A DNA stretch of 64,000 nucleotides. It comes from Brevundimonas sp. M20 (GTDB lineage Bacteria > Pseudomonadota > Alphaproteobacteria > Caulobacterales > Caulobacteraceae). The stretch lies in contig NZ_CP041243.1 of NCBI RefSeq assembly GCF_006547065.1, positions 1,875,001 to 1,939,000 of the forward strand. Direction: 5' to 3'. Positions 57,357 through 64,000 of this stretch are shown one piece after another. The notes beneath the pieces are model-generated. The model made no database searches. It was not told the DNA's origin and worked only from the letters and a program-made list of their open reading frames with translations. A program made the position numbers and the translations under genes. The first letter of the stretch is position 1, and each line of letters opens with the position of its first letter.

Positions 57357-57842
57357 CTACTCCTCGGTGCTGGTGTAGGTCACGCGAACCACGGTCGCGC
57401 GGCCTTCCGCCTGACGCACCGACACGGTCACGGCGCCCTTGGTCCACAGCGCCCGGTTGGCGGACGTCGTCGGCTCGGCGACAAAGCCCGCCTGCTCCAG
57501 CGGACGGCGCACCGCGCCGCGCGCCGAAGCGAAGTCGATGGTGCGTCCCTGAAGCGTGCACGCCCGCAGGACTTCGCCATCGTCGTCGCCTTCGTCGTCG
57601 GCCAGTTGAAGCATGTATTTCGCGATCCGGTCGCCACCGCTCCGGGTCACCGCGTCGCCGGACTCCATCTCCACGACCGGCCCTTCCTCGCTCACCACGG
57701 TGAAGCCCAGGAACTCGGCCGGCGCCCTGTCCTTCTCGCCGCCGACGAACGGCAGGCAGACGTTGACCAGCACGTCCCGCGTCAGATCATCACCCTGCAA
57801 CGGCGGGCTGAACAGGGCGGCGGCGAACAGGGCGGCAAGCAT
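57357..57842 (-). CDS. Hypothetical exported protein, unknown function
   Basis: 161 residues from the ATG at 57842, with GGGGAG upstream. The short hydrophobic start MLAALFAAALFSPPLQ is a probable signal. The rest is a mixed alpha/beta domain: TRDVLVNVCLPFVGGE, VLRACTLQGRTIDFASA, then GAVTVSVRQAEGRATVVRVT. Two cysteines could form a disulfide. Proteins of this shape recur in Caulobacterales without a known role. It converges with purM (6 bp gap) and is divergent from purN. Confidence 0.65.
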   Translation of the reverse strand: MLAALFAAALFSPPLQGDDLTRDVLVNVCLPFVGGEKDRAPAEFLGFTVVSEEGPVVEMESGDAVTRSGGDRIAKYMLQLADDEGDDDGEVLRACTLQGRTIDFASARGAVRRPLEQAGFVAEPTTSANRALWTKGAVTVSVRQAEGRATVVRVTYTSTEE

Positions 57843-57982
57843 GTGGTGAACTCCCCTCGAAACAATCGGCGCCACTGTTTCCGAGCGAACGTCGCGACGC
57901 AAGCGCCTGATCGCGAACGCCCCGCCGTTGACCCGGCCGGGCCGGGGCGGCATTCCTCCCCTCCCTCCCCGAGGCTGGCCCG

Positions 57983-58579
57983 ATGACCGAATCTCCGCCG
58001 CGCCGTACCCGCGTCGCCGTCCTGATTTCAGGCGCGGGCTCCAACATGGCCGCCCTGATAGAGGCGTCCCGCAAGCCCGGGGCGCCGTTCGAGATCGCCC
58101 TGGTCCTGTCCAACCGCCCCACCGCGGGCGGGCTCGCCATCGCTGAGGCGCAGGGCGTTCCCACCGTCGTCGTCAATCACCGTCTCCATGGTCAGGACCG
58201 CGAGGCGCATGAGCGCGCCATCGACGCCGTCCTGATGGAGCATGCGATCGATGTGGTTGCGCTGGCCGGCTACATGCGTCTGCTGACGCCCTTCCTCGTG
58301 CGTCTGTGGGCGGCGCGGATGATCAACATCCATCCCAGCCTGCTTCCCAAATACCCGGGGCTGGACACCCATGCCCGCGCCATTGAGGCCGGGGACGCCG
58401 AGGCCGGCTGCACCGTCCATCTGGTCACCGAGGGCGTCGACGAAGGTCCCATCCTGGATCAGGAGTTCGTGCCGATCCTGCCGATGGACACCCCCGAAAG
58501 CCTGGCCGCGCGGGTGCTGGCCGCCGAACACAAACTCTATCCTCGCGCCCTGACCGCCTTCTGCCGGGCGCTCTGCTAG
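57983..58579 (+). CDS. purN: Phosphoribosylglycinamide formyltransferase
   Basis: 198 residues. It transfers formyl from 10-formyl-THF to GAR. Landmarks: RVAVLISGAGSNMAALIEA near 11, the catalytic Asn of MINIHPSLLPKYPG, His in the same block, and the Asp of VTEGVDEGPILDQ. Its stop shares the tetramer CTAG with the stop of the convergent DUF1275 gene. Separated from purM by one inverted gene. Confidence 0.95.
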   Translation: MTESPPRRTRVAVLISGAGSNMAALIEASRKPGAPFEIALVLSNRPTAGGLAIAEAQGVPTVVVNHRLHGQDREAHERAIDAVLMEHAIDVVALAGYMRLLTPFLVRLWAARMINIHPSLLPKYPGLDTHARAIEAGDAEAGCTVHLVTEGVDEGPILDQEFVPILPMDTPESLAARVLAAEHKLYPRALTAFCRALC

Positions 58580-59238
58580 GACCGCCCGTCCGCCCGGCGC
58601 GCCGCGCGTTCCGCCACGGCCGTCAGGACCGTCAGCAGCCCCGTCACGGCGGCCGCGCCCCACAGCGCCATGACCCCGGCCTTCAGAAAGGCCAGCGCGC
58701 CCAGCGCACCGCCGGTCGCCAGCCCGAGCCAGAGCAAAAGGAAGGGCAGCCAGTCCCACCGCGCGCCGCCATGCAGCGCCGTGGCGATCCTCTGCCCCAT
58801 GCGAACGAGGGTTCCGGTCATATAGGTCAGGCCCAGTCCGACATCGCCCTCGCGCTGGAAGACCGCATTCTCCACCCCCATCGCCATGACCACGAAGACC
58901 ATGCCGACGTGCGGCCGACCGAGGCCGCACAGGGCCGCCCCTGAGATCAGCAACAGCGTCTCGGTCGCCAGCACAAGGGATCGACGCTCCTCGCCGAACC
59001 GGCGCGCCACCGTGCCCCCCAGCACCACGCCCGCCACGAACAGCCCGATCAGCATCAGGGCCATGCCCGCCTGCGCCGGATCGCCGGAGGCCAGGCCCAC
59101 GCCCAGCCGGGTCGAGTTCCCGCTCATGAAGGAGACGAAGAAGCCGCCCAGCGTCATGAAGCCGATGGCGTCGACATAGCCCGCCAGCGCCGAAAGGCTT
59201 GCCCCCAGCAACACGCCCCTTTTGCCGTAGTGCTTCAT
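58576..59238 (-). CDS. YoaK family (DUF1275) membrane protein
   Basis: 220 residues with about six hydrophobic spans. Family blocks: LSALAGYVDAIGFMTLGGFFVSFMSG (DUF1275 opening, given in part) with SGNSTRLG, then MGVENAVFQREGDVGLGLTYMTG and TGTLVRMGQRIA. Function unknown in most species; some members are tied to copper or transport. It starts after the ndk terminator, so it has its own promoter, and converges with purN with a four-base overlap of stops. Confidence 0.9.
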   Translation of the reverse strand: MKHYGKRGVLLGASLSALAGYVDAIGFMTLGGFFVSFMSGNSTRLGVGLASGDPAQAGMALMLIGLFVAGVVLGGTVARRFGEERRSLVLATETLLLISGAALCGLGRPHVGMVFVVMAMGVENAVFQREGDVGLGLTYMTGTLVRMGQRIATALHGGARWDWLPFLLLWLGLATGGALGALAFLKAGVMALWGAAAVTGLLTVLTAVAERAARRADGRS

Positions 59239-59260
59239 GGCGTGCCCGAACGGCCCAATT

Positions 59261-59291
59261 GAAAACGGCCGGATCGTCTCCGATCCGGCCG
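59261..59291 (-). terminator. Terminator of ndk
   Basis: CGGCCGGATCG (59266-59276) and CGATCCGGCCG (59281-59291) form a perfect 11 bp stem with a four-base loop. On the minus strand TTTTC follows (59265-59261). It lies 27 bases after the ndk stop, a textbook intrinsic terminator. Confidence 0.9.
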
Positions 59292-59317
59292 CTGCATTTC
59301 AAGATGCCGGGCTGAAA

Positions 59318-59737
59318 TCAGCCGACAATCTGATCTTCGGTGAAGAACTGGGCGATCTCGATGGCGGCGTTCTCCTGCGAGTCCGAACCGTGGACCGAGT
59401 TTTCACCGATCGACAGGGCGAACTGCTTGCGGATGGTGCCTTCGGCGGCCTGTTCCGGGTTGGTGGCGCCCATGACTTCACGGTAGGCGGCGACGGCGTT
59501 CGGGCCTTCCAGCACCTGAACGACGACCGGCTCGGCGGTCATTTGCTCGACCAGCTCGCCGTAGAACGGGCGCTCGGCGTGCACTTCGTAGAATTTCTTG
59601 GCCTGATCGGTCGACAGCTTGACGCGACGCTGGGCGACGATGCGCAGGCCGGCGCCTTCGATCACGGCGTTGATCGCGCCGGTCAGGTTGCGGCGGGTGG
59701 CGTCCGGCTTGATGATCGAGAAGGTACGTTCGGTCAT
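59318..59737 (-). CDS. ndk: Nucleoside-diphosphate kinase
   Basis: 139 residues from the ATG at 59737, standard length. It balances NTP pools by phosphate transfer through a phospho-His. Landmarks: [18 protein letters not shown] at 5-22, [15 protein letters not shown] near 50, and the active-site His in [14 protein letters not shown] near 115-128. It stands alone with its own terminator and is divergent from the ABC-F gene. Confidence 0.97.
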   Translation of the reverse strand: MTERTFSIIKPDATRRNLTGAINAVIEGAGLRIVAQRRVKLSTDQAKKFYEVHAERPFYGELVEQMTAEPVVVQVLEGPNAVAAYREVMGATNPEQAAEGTIRKQFALSIGENSVHGSDSQENAAIEIAQFFTEDQIVG

Positions 59738-59879
59738 GGGATGACTTCTGGTTTGGGAGATTGAAGGTCGCGGGCTTATAGACGCGCGCTCCCCGGTTTC
59801 CAACCGCCTCACAATTTTGCCTCTATCGCTGACCGATCCCCGGTCGTTCGGCGTCGGGGGCGCGCCCGAGTTCTGGACT

Positions 59880-61802
59880 ATGCTGCAGATCAATCGCCTG
59901 ACCCTCAACGCCTGGGGCCGTTCGTTCCTCGACGACGCCTCCGTCAGCCTGCCGCCCGGCGCCAAGGTCGGCCTGGTCGGCCGCAACGGCATCGGCAAGT
60001 CGACCCTGTTCAAGGTCATCCTCGGTGAACTGGTCGCGGGCGGCGATGAAGTCAGCCTGCCCAAGACCGCCCGTATCGGCTCGGTCGATCAGGAGCACCC
60101 GGCCACGCCCGTTTCCGTGCTGGAGACGATTCTCGAGGCCGACGTCGAACGCCACGAGCTGCTGACCCGCCTCGAAACCGCCGAGCCCGAGGAAATGGGC
60201 GAAATCTGGGGTCGTCTGATCGAGATCGACGCCGACGCCGCCCCGGCCAGGGCCTCCGAAATCCTCGTCGGCCTCGGCTTCTCGCAGGAAGACATCCATC
60301 GCCCCATGGCCCATTTCTCGGGCGGGTGGCGGATGCGCGTCGCTCTGGCTGCGGCCCTGTTCGCCGAGCCGGACATGCTGCTGCTCGACGAACCGACCAA
60401 CTATCTCGATCTGGAAGGCGCCCTGTGGCTTGAGGCCCGCCTGAAGAAATATCCGGCGACGGCGCTGATCATCTCGCACGACCGCGAGATGCTGAACGAG
60501 GTCTGCACCCACATCCTGCACCTGTCGAACCGCAAGCTGGACCTCTACACCGGCAACTACGACACCTTCGAAAAGACCCGGGCCGAGAAGCTGCGCCTGA
60601 TGGCCGCGACCCAGTCCAAGCAGGAGGCCGAGCGCGCCCACCTTCAGAAATTCATCGACCGCTTCAAGGCCAAGGCTTCCAAGGCCACCCAGGCCCAGTC
60701 GCGCGTCAAGAAGCTGGAAAAGATGGAGCGGATCGAGCTGCCGCCAGAGGAGCGCGTCGCCCCCTTCGTCCTGCCGTCGCCCGAACGCCCCCTGCCCCCG
60801 CCGCTGATCCGGCTGGAGCGGGCCAATGTGGGCTATGAGCCCGGCAAGCCGATCCTGAAGAACCTCAACCTGCGCATGGACCTGGACGACCGGATCGGCC
60901 TGCTGGGCGTCAACGGCGCGGGCAAGTCGACCTTCGCCAAACTCATCGCGAAAGCACTGACGGTCGAGACCGGCGAGTTCCACCGCGACGGCAAGATGCG
61001 CGTGGGCTGGTTCCACCAGCACCAGATCGAGGCCATGGACCCGACCGACACGCCGCTGGAGATCATCCGCCGGGCCATGCCGGAAGCTTCCGAATCCAGC
61101 CGCCGGTCGAAGCTGGCCCAGTTCGGCCTGCCCTTCCAGAAGCAGGAAACCACGGTCGCCAGCCTGTCGGGCGGCGAGCGCGCCCGCCTGCTGCTCAATC
61201 TGGTGGCGATGGACTCGCCCCACATCCTGATCCTCGACGAACCGACCAACCACCTCGACATCGACAGCCGCCGGGCCCTGCTCGACGCACTGAACGAGTA
61301 CACCGGCGCCGTCATTCTCATCACCCACGACCGCTCGCTGATGGAGCTGGTCGCCGACCGCCTGTGGCTCGCCGCCGACGGCACGGTGACCCCGTTCGAG
61401 GGCGACATGGACGACTACGCCAAATTTGTCCTGGACCGCGCCAAACAGGCCGGGATGAAGCCGTCACAGGTCAAGCATGAGCCGGTGGCCGAAGCCGCGC
61501 CGGCCGCAAGCACCTCCGCCCCTCAAGCAGCGAGCGGCCGCGCCGCGAGCGATAGGGGCCAAAAGAAAGGCGGACCGTCGCCGTCCACCCTGCGTCACGC
61601 GGTGAAAAAGGCCGAGGAGCGCATGACCCAGCTCGCCGCCGACCTCTCGCGCCTCGACGACGACCTCGCCAACGCCGCCGCCAACGATCCGAAGAAGCTC
61701 GAAGGCCTCAGCCGCTCCCGCGCCAAAACCCAGGCCGACCTCGACGCCGCCGAGGCCGCATGGATTGAGGCCGAGGAAGCCCTGGCCGAGGCCACCGCAT
61801 GA
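59880..61802 (+). CDS. ABC-F family ATPase (translation factor type)
   Basis: 640 residues from the ATG at 59880. Two fused ATPase domains with no membrane part. First: Walker [10 protein letters not shown] near 37, signature [15 protein letters not shown], Walker [16 protein letters not shown]. Second: GVNGAGKST near 348, [27 protein letters not shown]. The inter-domain linker (about 235-290, [16 protein letters not shown]) is the ribosome-binding P-site finger. A C-terminal coiled coil ([19 protein letters not shown]) follows. YheS/Uup-like factors resolve stalled ribosomes. Coupled to DUF2164 by four bases. Confidence 0.93.
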   Translation: MLQINRLTLNAWGRSFLDDASVSLPPGAKVGLVGRNGIGKSTLFKVILGELVAGGDEVSLPKTARIGSVDQEHPATPVSVLETILEADVERHELLTRLETAEPEEMGEIWGRLIEIDADAAPARASEILVGLGFSQEDIHRPMAHFSGGWRMRVALAAALFAEPDMLLLDEPTNYLDLEGALWLEARLKKYPATALIISHDREMLNEVCTHILHLSNRKLDLYTGNYDTFEKTRAEKLRLMAATQSKQEAERAHLQKFIDRFKAKASKATQAQSRVKKLEKMERIELPPEERVAPFVLPSPERPLPPPLIRLERANVGYEPGKPILKNLNLRMDLDDRIGLLGVNGAGKSTFAKLIAKALTVETGEFHRDGKMRVGWFHQHQIEAMDPTDTPLEIIRRAMPEASESSRRSKLAQFGLPFQKQETTVASLSGGERARLLLNLVAMDSPHILILDEPTNHLDIDSRRALLDALNEYTGAVILITHDRSLMELVADRLWLAADGTVTPFEGDMDDYAKFVLDRAKQAGMKPSQVKHEPVAEAAPAASTSAPQAASGRAASDRGQKKGGPSPSTLRHAVKKAEERMTQLAADLSRLDDDLANAAANDPKKLEGLSRSRAKTQADLDAAEAAWIEAEEALAEATA

Positions 61803-62038
61803 CACCCATCAGGTTCAGCCGCGAGGAGATCACCGCCATCGCCGCGAAACTGCGTCCCTATTTCCGGGACGAGTTCGACGTCGACTTGCGCGACCTCCCG
61901 GCTGAAATGCTGGTCGACTTCCTCGCCCGCGAAATCGGCCCCTTCTTCTACAACCGCGCCCTCTATGACGCGCAGGCCATCGTAAAGAAGAAGGCCGACG
62001 ACATCGCCGAAGCCATCGCCGGGCTGGAGCGCGGCTAG
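61799..62038 (+). CDS. DUF2164 family protein
   Basis: 79 residues. The whole protein matches the small DUF2164 family: [37 protein letters not shown] and [19 protein letters not shown]. It is cytoplasmic and mostly helical. Function unknown. The start overlaps the ABC-F stop by four bases (ATGA), so the two are translationally coupled. Confidence 0.9.
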   Translation: MTPIRFSREEITAIAAKLRPYFRDEFDVDLRDLPAEMLVDFLAREIGPFFYNRALYDAQAIVKKKADDIAEAIAGLERG

Positions 62039-62049
62039 ACCTTTCCCTA

Positions 62050-62064
62050 CCCATCTCCGATGGG
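62050..62064. repeat. Hairpin CCCATC-TCC-GATGGG
   Basis: A perfect 6 bp hairpin in the gap after DUF2164. A related CCCATCTGCGATGG lies at 62558-62571. Both look like one family of intergenic repeat and could act as a weak terminator. Confidence 0.5.
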
Positions 62065-62129
62065 GAGAAGACTGTTATGTTCAGCGAACGCGAATCCCCC
62101 GACGCTCCGGCGCCCTCAAGGAGTTGTCC

Positions 62130-62540
62130 ATGATCCGCCCCATCCTGATCGCCGCTGCCCTGTTCGCCGCTGCCCTGTTCGCCGCTACCCCGGCCCTCGC
62201 CCAGGAGCCCGCGCCGCGTCACTACCGACTGGACGTGTCGGTCGTGCGCAACGGCGTCGAGGTCGTGTCGACCCACACCCAGATCATGGAGAACGCCCCG
62301 GCCAGCGCATCGGCGACCCTCGGCGACACCACCTATGAGTTCGAGGCCAATCTGTTCACCGTCCAGGGCGACGGCGCCGACGCCCAGATGATGGTCGAGG
62401 CCAATCTGGCCCGGAACGAGACCCGGATCGCCGCCCCGCGCCTGACCTTCCTGCGCGGCGAAATGGCCGAAATCGCCATCGGCGACGAGGCGGGTGACAT
62501 CCTGAAAATGTCGATCATGCCTGTTCCCGCCGCCGACTGA
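62130..62540 (+). CDS. Hypothetical exported protein
   Basis: 136 residues from the ATG at 62130, with AAGGAG seven bases upstream. The signal MIRPILIAAALFAAALFAAT is followed by PALAQ, a clear signal-peptidase site. It contains a 15-bp exact tandem repeat (62155-62184) encoding ALFA twice. The mature part is all beta: HYRLDVSVVRNGVEVVSTHT, TTYEFEANLFTVQGDG, TRIAAPRLTFLRGEMAEIAI. No family recognised; it is periplasmic by prediction. Convergent with the AIM24 gene. Confidence 0.7.
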   Translation: MIRPILIAAALFAAALFAATPALAQEPAPRHYRLDVSVVRNGVEVVSTHTQIMENAPASASATLGDTTYEFEANLFTVQGDGADAQMMVEANLARNETRIAAPRLTFLRGEMAEIAIGDEAGDILKMSIMPVPAAD

Positions 62541-62546
62541 CCGGCC

Positions 62547-62583
62547 CGCGTCTCCTCCCCATCTGCGATGGCGCGGAGACGCG
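62547..62583. terminator. Hairpin between convergent genes
   Basis: CGCGTCTCC (62547-62555) and GGAGACGCG (62575-62583) are perfect 9 bp arms around a 19-base loop that contains the CCCATCTGCGATGG motif. It lies in the 52 bp between the exported protein and AIM24 genes, so it may serve both as terminator. No T-run follows. Confidence 0.5.
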
Positions 62584-62592
62584 TCACCGGCC

Positions 62593-63291
62593 CTACGACT
62601 GCCCCTGCTGCATATAGGTTTCCTCATAGGGCTGGACCACGACCCAGCCCTCGCCCTGGAACTTCATCTGGATGCTCTCGCCCGAGCCCCGGCCGACGAA
62701 GGTCTTCAGCGAGATGTCCGTGGCGATCTCCGGCGACAGGCCGCCGGACCAGGCCACCGTCGCGTTCGGATCGGTGAAGATCGGCCCGGTCTCGTGGCTG
62801 ACCTTGAGGATCAGCGGGTCATAGTGGCTGGTGATCGCCACGATGCCGCTGCCACTCAGCTTCACATTGAACAGACCGCCGGACATCATCCCGGCCACCC
62901 GCTTCATCATGGTGATCTGGTTGCTGACGCCGGTTTCCAGCGCCAGCACGTCGTTTCCGTTGGCGAAGATGGTCTCGTTGTCGAGGCGCAGCAGGGTGAT
63001 CTTCTTGCCGGTGTCGGCCAGATAGACGCGCCCCTGCCCCTCCACCTTCATCAGCACCATGCCCTCGCCACTGACGGCCTTCTTCAGCAGATTGCCGAGG
63101 CCCTGCTCCATCAGGCCCTGACGGGTGAATTTCACCGAGCCGGTGCGGGCCACCATCGCGCCCGCCTTGGCCCAGATCGCGCCGTTCAGCTTCACCTCCA
63201 GCAGATACTGGCTCTCCAGCTCAAAGGCTTCAGGGCTGACGTCCTTCTCCTTGTAGGCGGCGACGAACTCGGCGACGGTCTTGACCGGCAT
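62593..63291 (-). CDS. AIM24 family protein
   Basis: 232 residues from the ATG at 63291, preceded by GAGG. A single AIM24 beta-rich domain: LNGAIWAKAGAMVARTGSVK near 35, GEGMVLMKVEGQGRVYLAD and the GGLFNVKLSGSGIVAITSH block are typical. The family is named after a yeast mitochondrial inner-membrane protein; the bacterial role is unknown. No signal peptide or membrane span. It lies 107 bp after the photolyase-like gene stop on the same strand. Confidence 0.88.
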   Translation of the reverse strand: MPVKTVAEFVAAYKEKDVSPEAFELESQYLLEVKLNGAIWAKAGAMVARTGSVKFTRQGLMEQGLGNLLKKAVSGEGMVLMKVEGQGRVYLADTGKKITLLRLDNETIFANGNDVLALETGVSNQITMMKRVAGMMSGGLFNVKLSGSGIVAITSHYDPLILKVSHETGPIFTDPNATVAWSGGLSPEIATDISLKTFVGRGSGESIQMKFQGEGWVVVQPYEETYMQQGQS

Positions 63292-63398
63292 GGGAACCTC
63301 GAAGGGGGGTTTTCGGAAGCCGCGAGGCTGGGCGGGTATCCGTCGCGGCGCAAGCCGTTTGACCACCCGCCCTCGTCTTTTCCACGGACCTGACGTCC

Positions 63399-64000
63399 CT
63401 ATTCCGGGTTGTCCGCGAGCGGCGTCGCCCCCAGCGCCAGCCGCGTCGCCTCCGCCTCGGCCAGCAGGGCCGCGCGTTTGGCTTCGCCGAAACCGTCCAG
63501 CGTCCGGTAGGGCATGGCCAGCCGGATATTGTCGCGCAGCCGCCCCCGGTTCCGCTCAAGGAACCCCCAGTACAGCCGGTTGAAGGGACAGGCGCCGTCG
63601 CCGGACCTGCCCTTCACGTCATAGCGGCAGGCCCCGCAGTAGTCGCTCATCCGGTTGATGTAGGCCCCTGACGCCGCATACGGCTTCGACCCAACGATCC
63701 CCCCGTCGGCGAAGGTCGCCATGCCCCGCGTATTGGGCATCTCCACCCACTCATAGGCGTCGGCGTAGACGGTCATGTACCAGTCATCCACCGCGTCCGG
63801 ATGCACCCCCAGCATCATGGCCAGATTGCCCGTGACCATCAGCCGCTGGATATGGTGGGCATAGGCGTTGTCGCGGCTGGTCGCGACAACGTCGGCCACA
63901 CAGGCCATGTCCGTCTCGCCCGACCAGAAGAACCACGGCAGGGCGCGGTCGGCGTCCAGGAAGTTGCGCCGTCCGTACTCCGGCGACTTCAGCCAGTAGA
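63399..64000 (-). CDS. Cryptochrome/photolyase-related protein, C-terminal part (FeS-BCP type)
   Basis: The C-terminal 200 residues are inside the window; the 5' end lies past 64000. The frame is open to the edge and reads YWLKSPEYGRRNFLDADRAL, then the FAD-domain blocks DNAYAHHIQRLMVTGN and DWYMTVYADAYEWVEMPNT. Cysteines in MSDYCGACRYDV and GDGACPFNRLYW are placed as in the iron-sulfur bacterial cryptochrome/(6-4) photolyase group. It likely repairs UV (6-4) photoproducts. It is the second photolyase-type gene in the window, unrelated to phrB at 10456. Confidence 0.9.
   Translation of the reverse strand, partial: YWLKSPEYGRRNFLDADRALPWFFWSGETDMACVADVVATSRDNAYAHHIQRLMVTGNLAMMLGVHPDAVDDWYMTVYADAYEWVEMPNTRGMATFADGGIVGSKPYAASGAYINRMSDYCGACRYDVKGRSGDGACPFNRLYWGFLERNRGRLRDNIRLAMPYRTLDGFGEAKRAALLAEAEATRLALGATPLADNPE

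Overview
The window is GC-rich, densely packed chromosomal DNA from an alphaproteobacterium. The best guess is Caulobacterales, close to Brevundimonas or Caulobacter. Pointers are an NDUFS4-like complex I accessory subunit, a double cold-shock-domain protein, class I PHA synthase, GlpX-type fructose bisphosphatase, short-form ArgC, Kdo/heptose lipopolysaccharide genes and a TonB receptor locus for plant-type glycans. This assignment rests on recognised families, not on a search.

Layout. 1-3413 (minus): MBL hydrolase, tatD, holB, tmk and rlpA, with overlapping ends, followed by tRNA-Ser(TGA). 3717-5879: an SDR and an NTF2-like protein divergent from a LysR regulator. 5901-10344 (minus): kdsA-hldE-hldD plus a DUF3089 protein, a lipopolysaccharide inner-core operon. 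10456-17791: photolyase, Cfa-type methyltransferase, sulfurtransferase, DAACS symporter, amino-acid binding protein and cystathionine beta-lyase. 17829-19640: an accessory patch of visibly lower GC. It holds two small unknown genes, an intact tRNA-Arg(TCT), a displaced copy of that tRNA's 3' half 666 bp away, and five copies of TGTAAAAC. It looks like a tiny integrated element without an integrase and is the most unusual part of the window. 19797-25735: complex I subunit, DUF192 protein, cold-shock protein, tRNA-Pro, two tandem tRNA-Glu genes, recJ and glpX. 25827-30346: phaC with a coupled membrane protein, a serine hydrolase and argC. 30457-36988: an esterase coupled to a hybrid histidine kinase, a patatin-like lipoprotein, a 36-residue membrane protein behind a perfect FNR/FixK box, and a TetR/SDR pair. 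37016-46001: a glycan-utilisation locus (GH3, TonB receptor, LacI regulator, MFS transporter, GH5) with a perfect LacI-type operator. 46076-51527 (minus): guaB-MAPEG-rsmB-mtnN-guaA. 51656-64000: housekeeping genes (rlmE, ppiB, rnd, purM, purN, ndk, ABC-F) interleaved with small unknown proteins, ending inside a second photolyase-like gene.

How the genes work together. The guanine operon links IMP to GMP synthesis, and purM and purN supply the same pathway upstream. kdsA, hldE and hldD make the Kdo and heptose precursors of lipopolysaccharide. In the glycan locus the TonB receptor would import oligosaccharides across the outer membrane, the GH3 lipoprotein and GH5 enzyme would cut them, the MFS carrier would take the products in, and the LacI protein would control the set. 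No CRISPR array, rRNA gene, transposase or phage structural gene was seen. No gene-free stretch exceeds about 300 bases once the tRNAs and small genes are counted.
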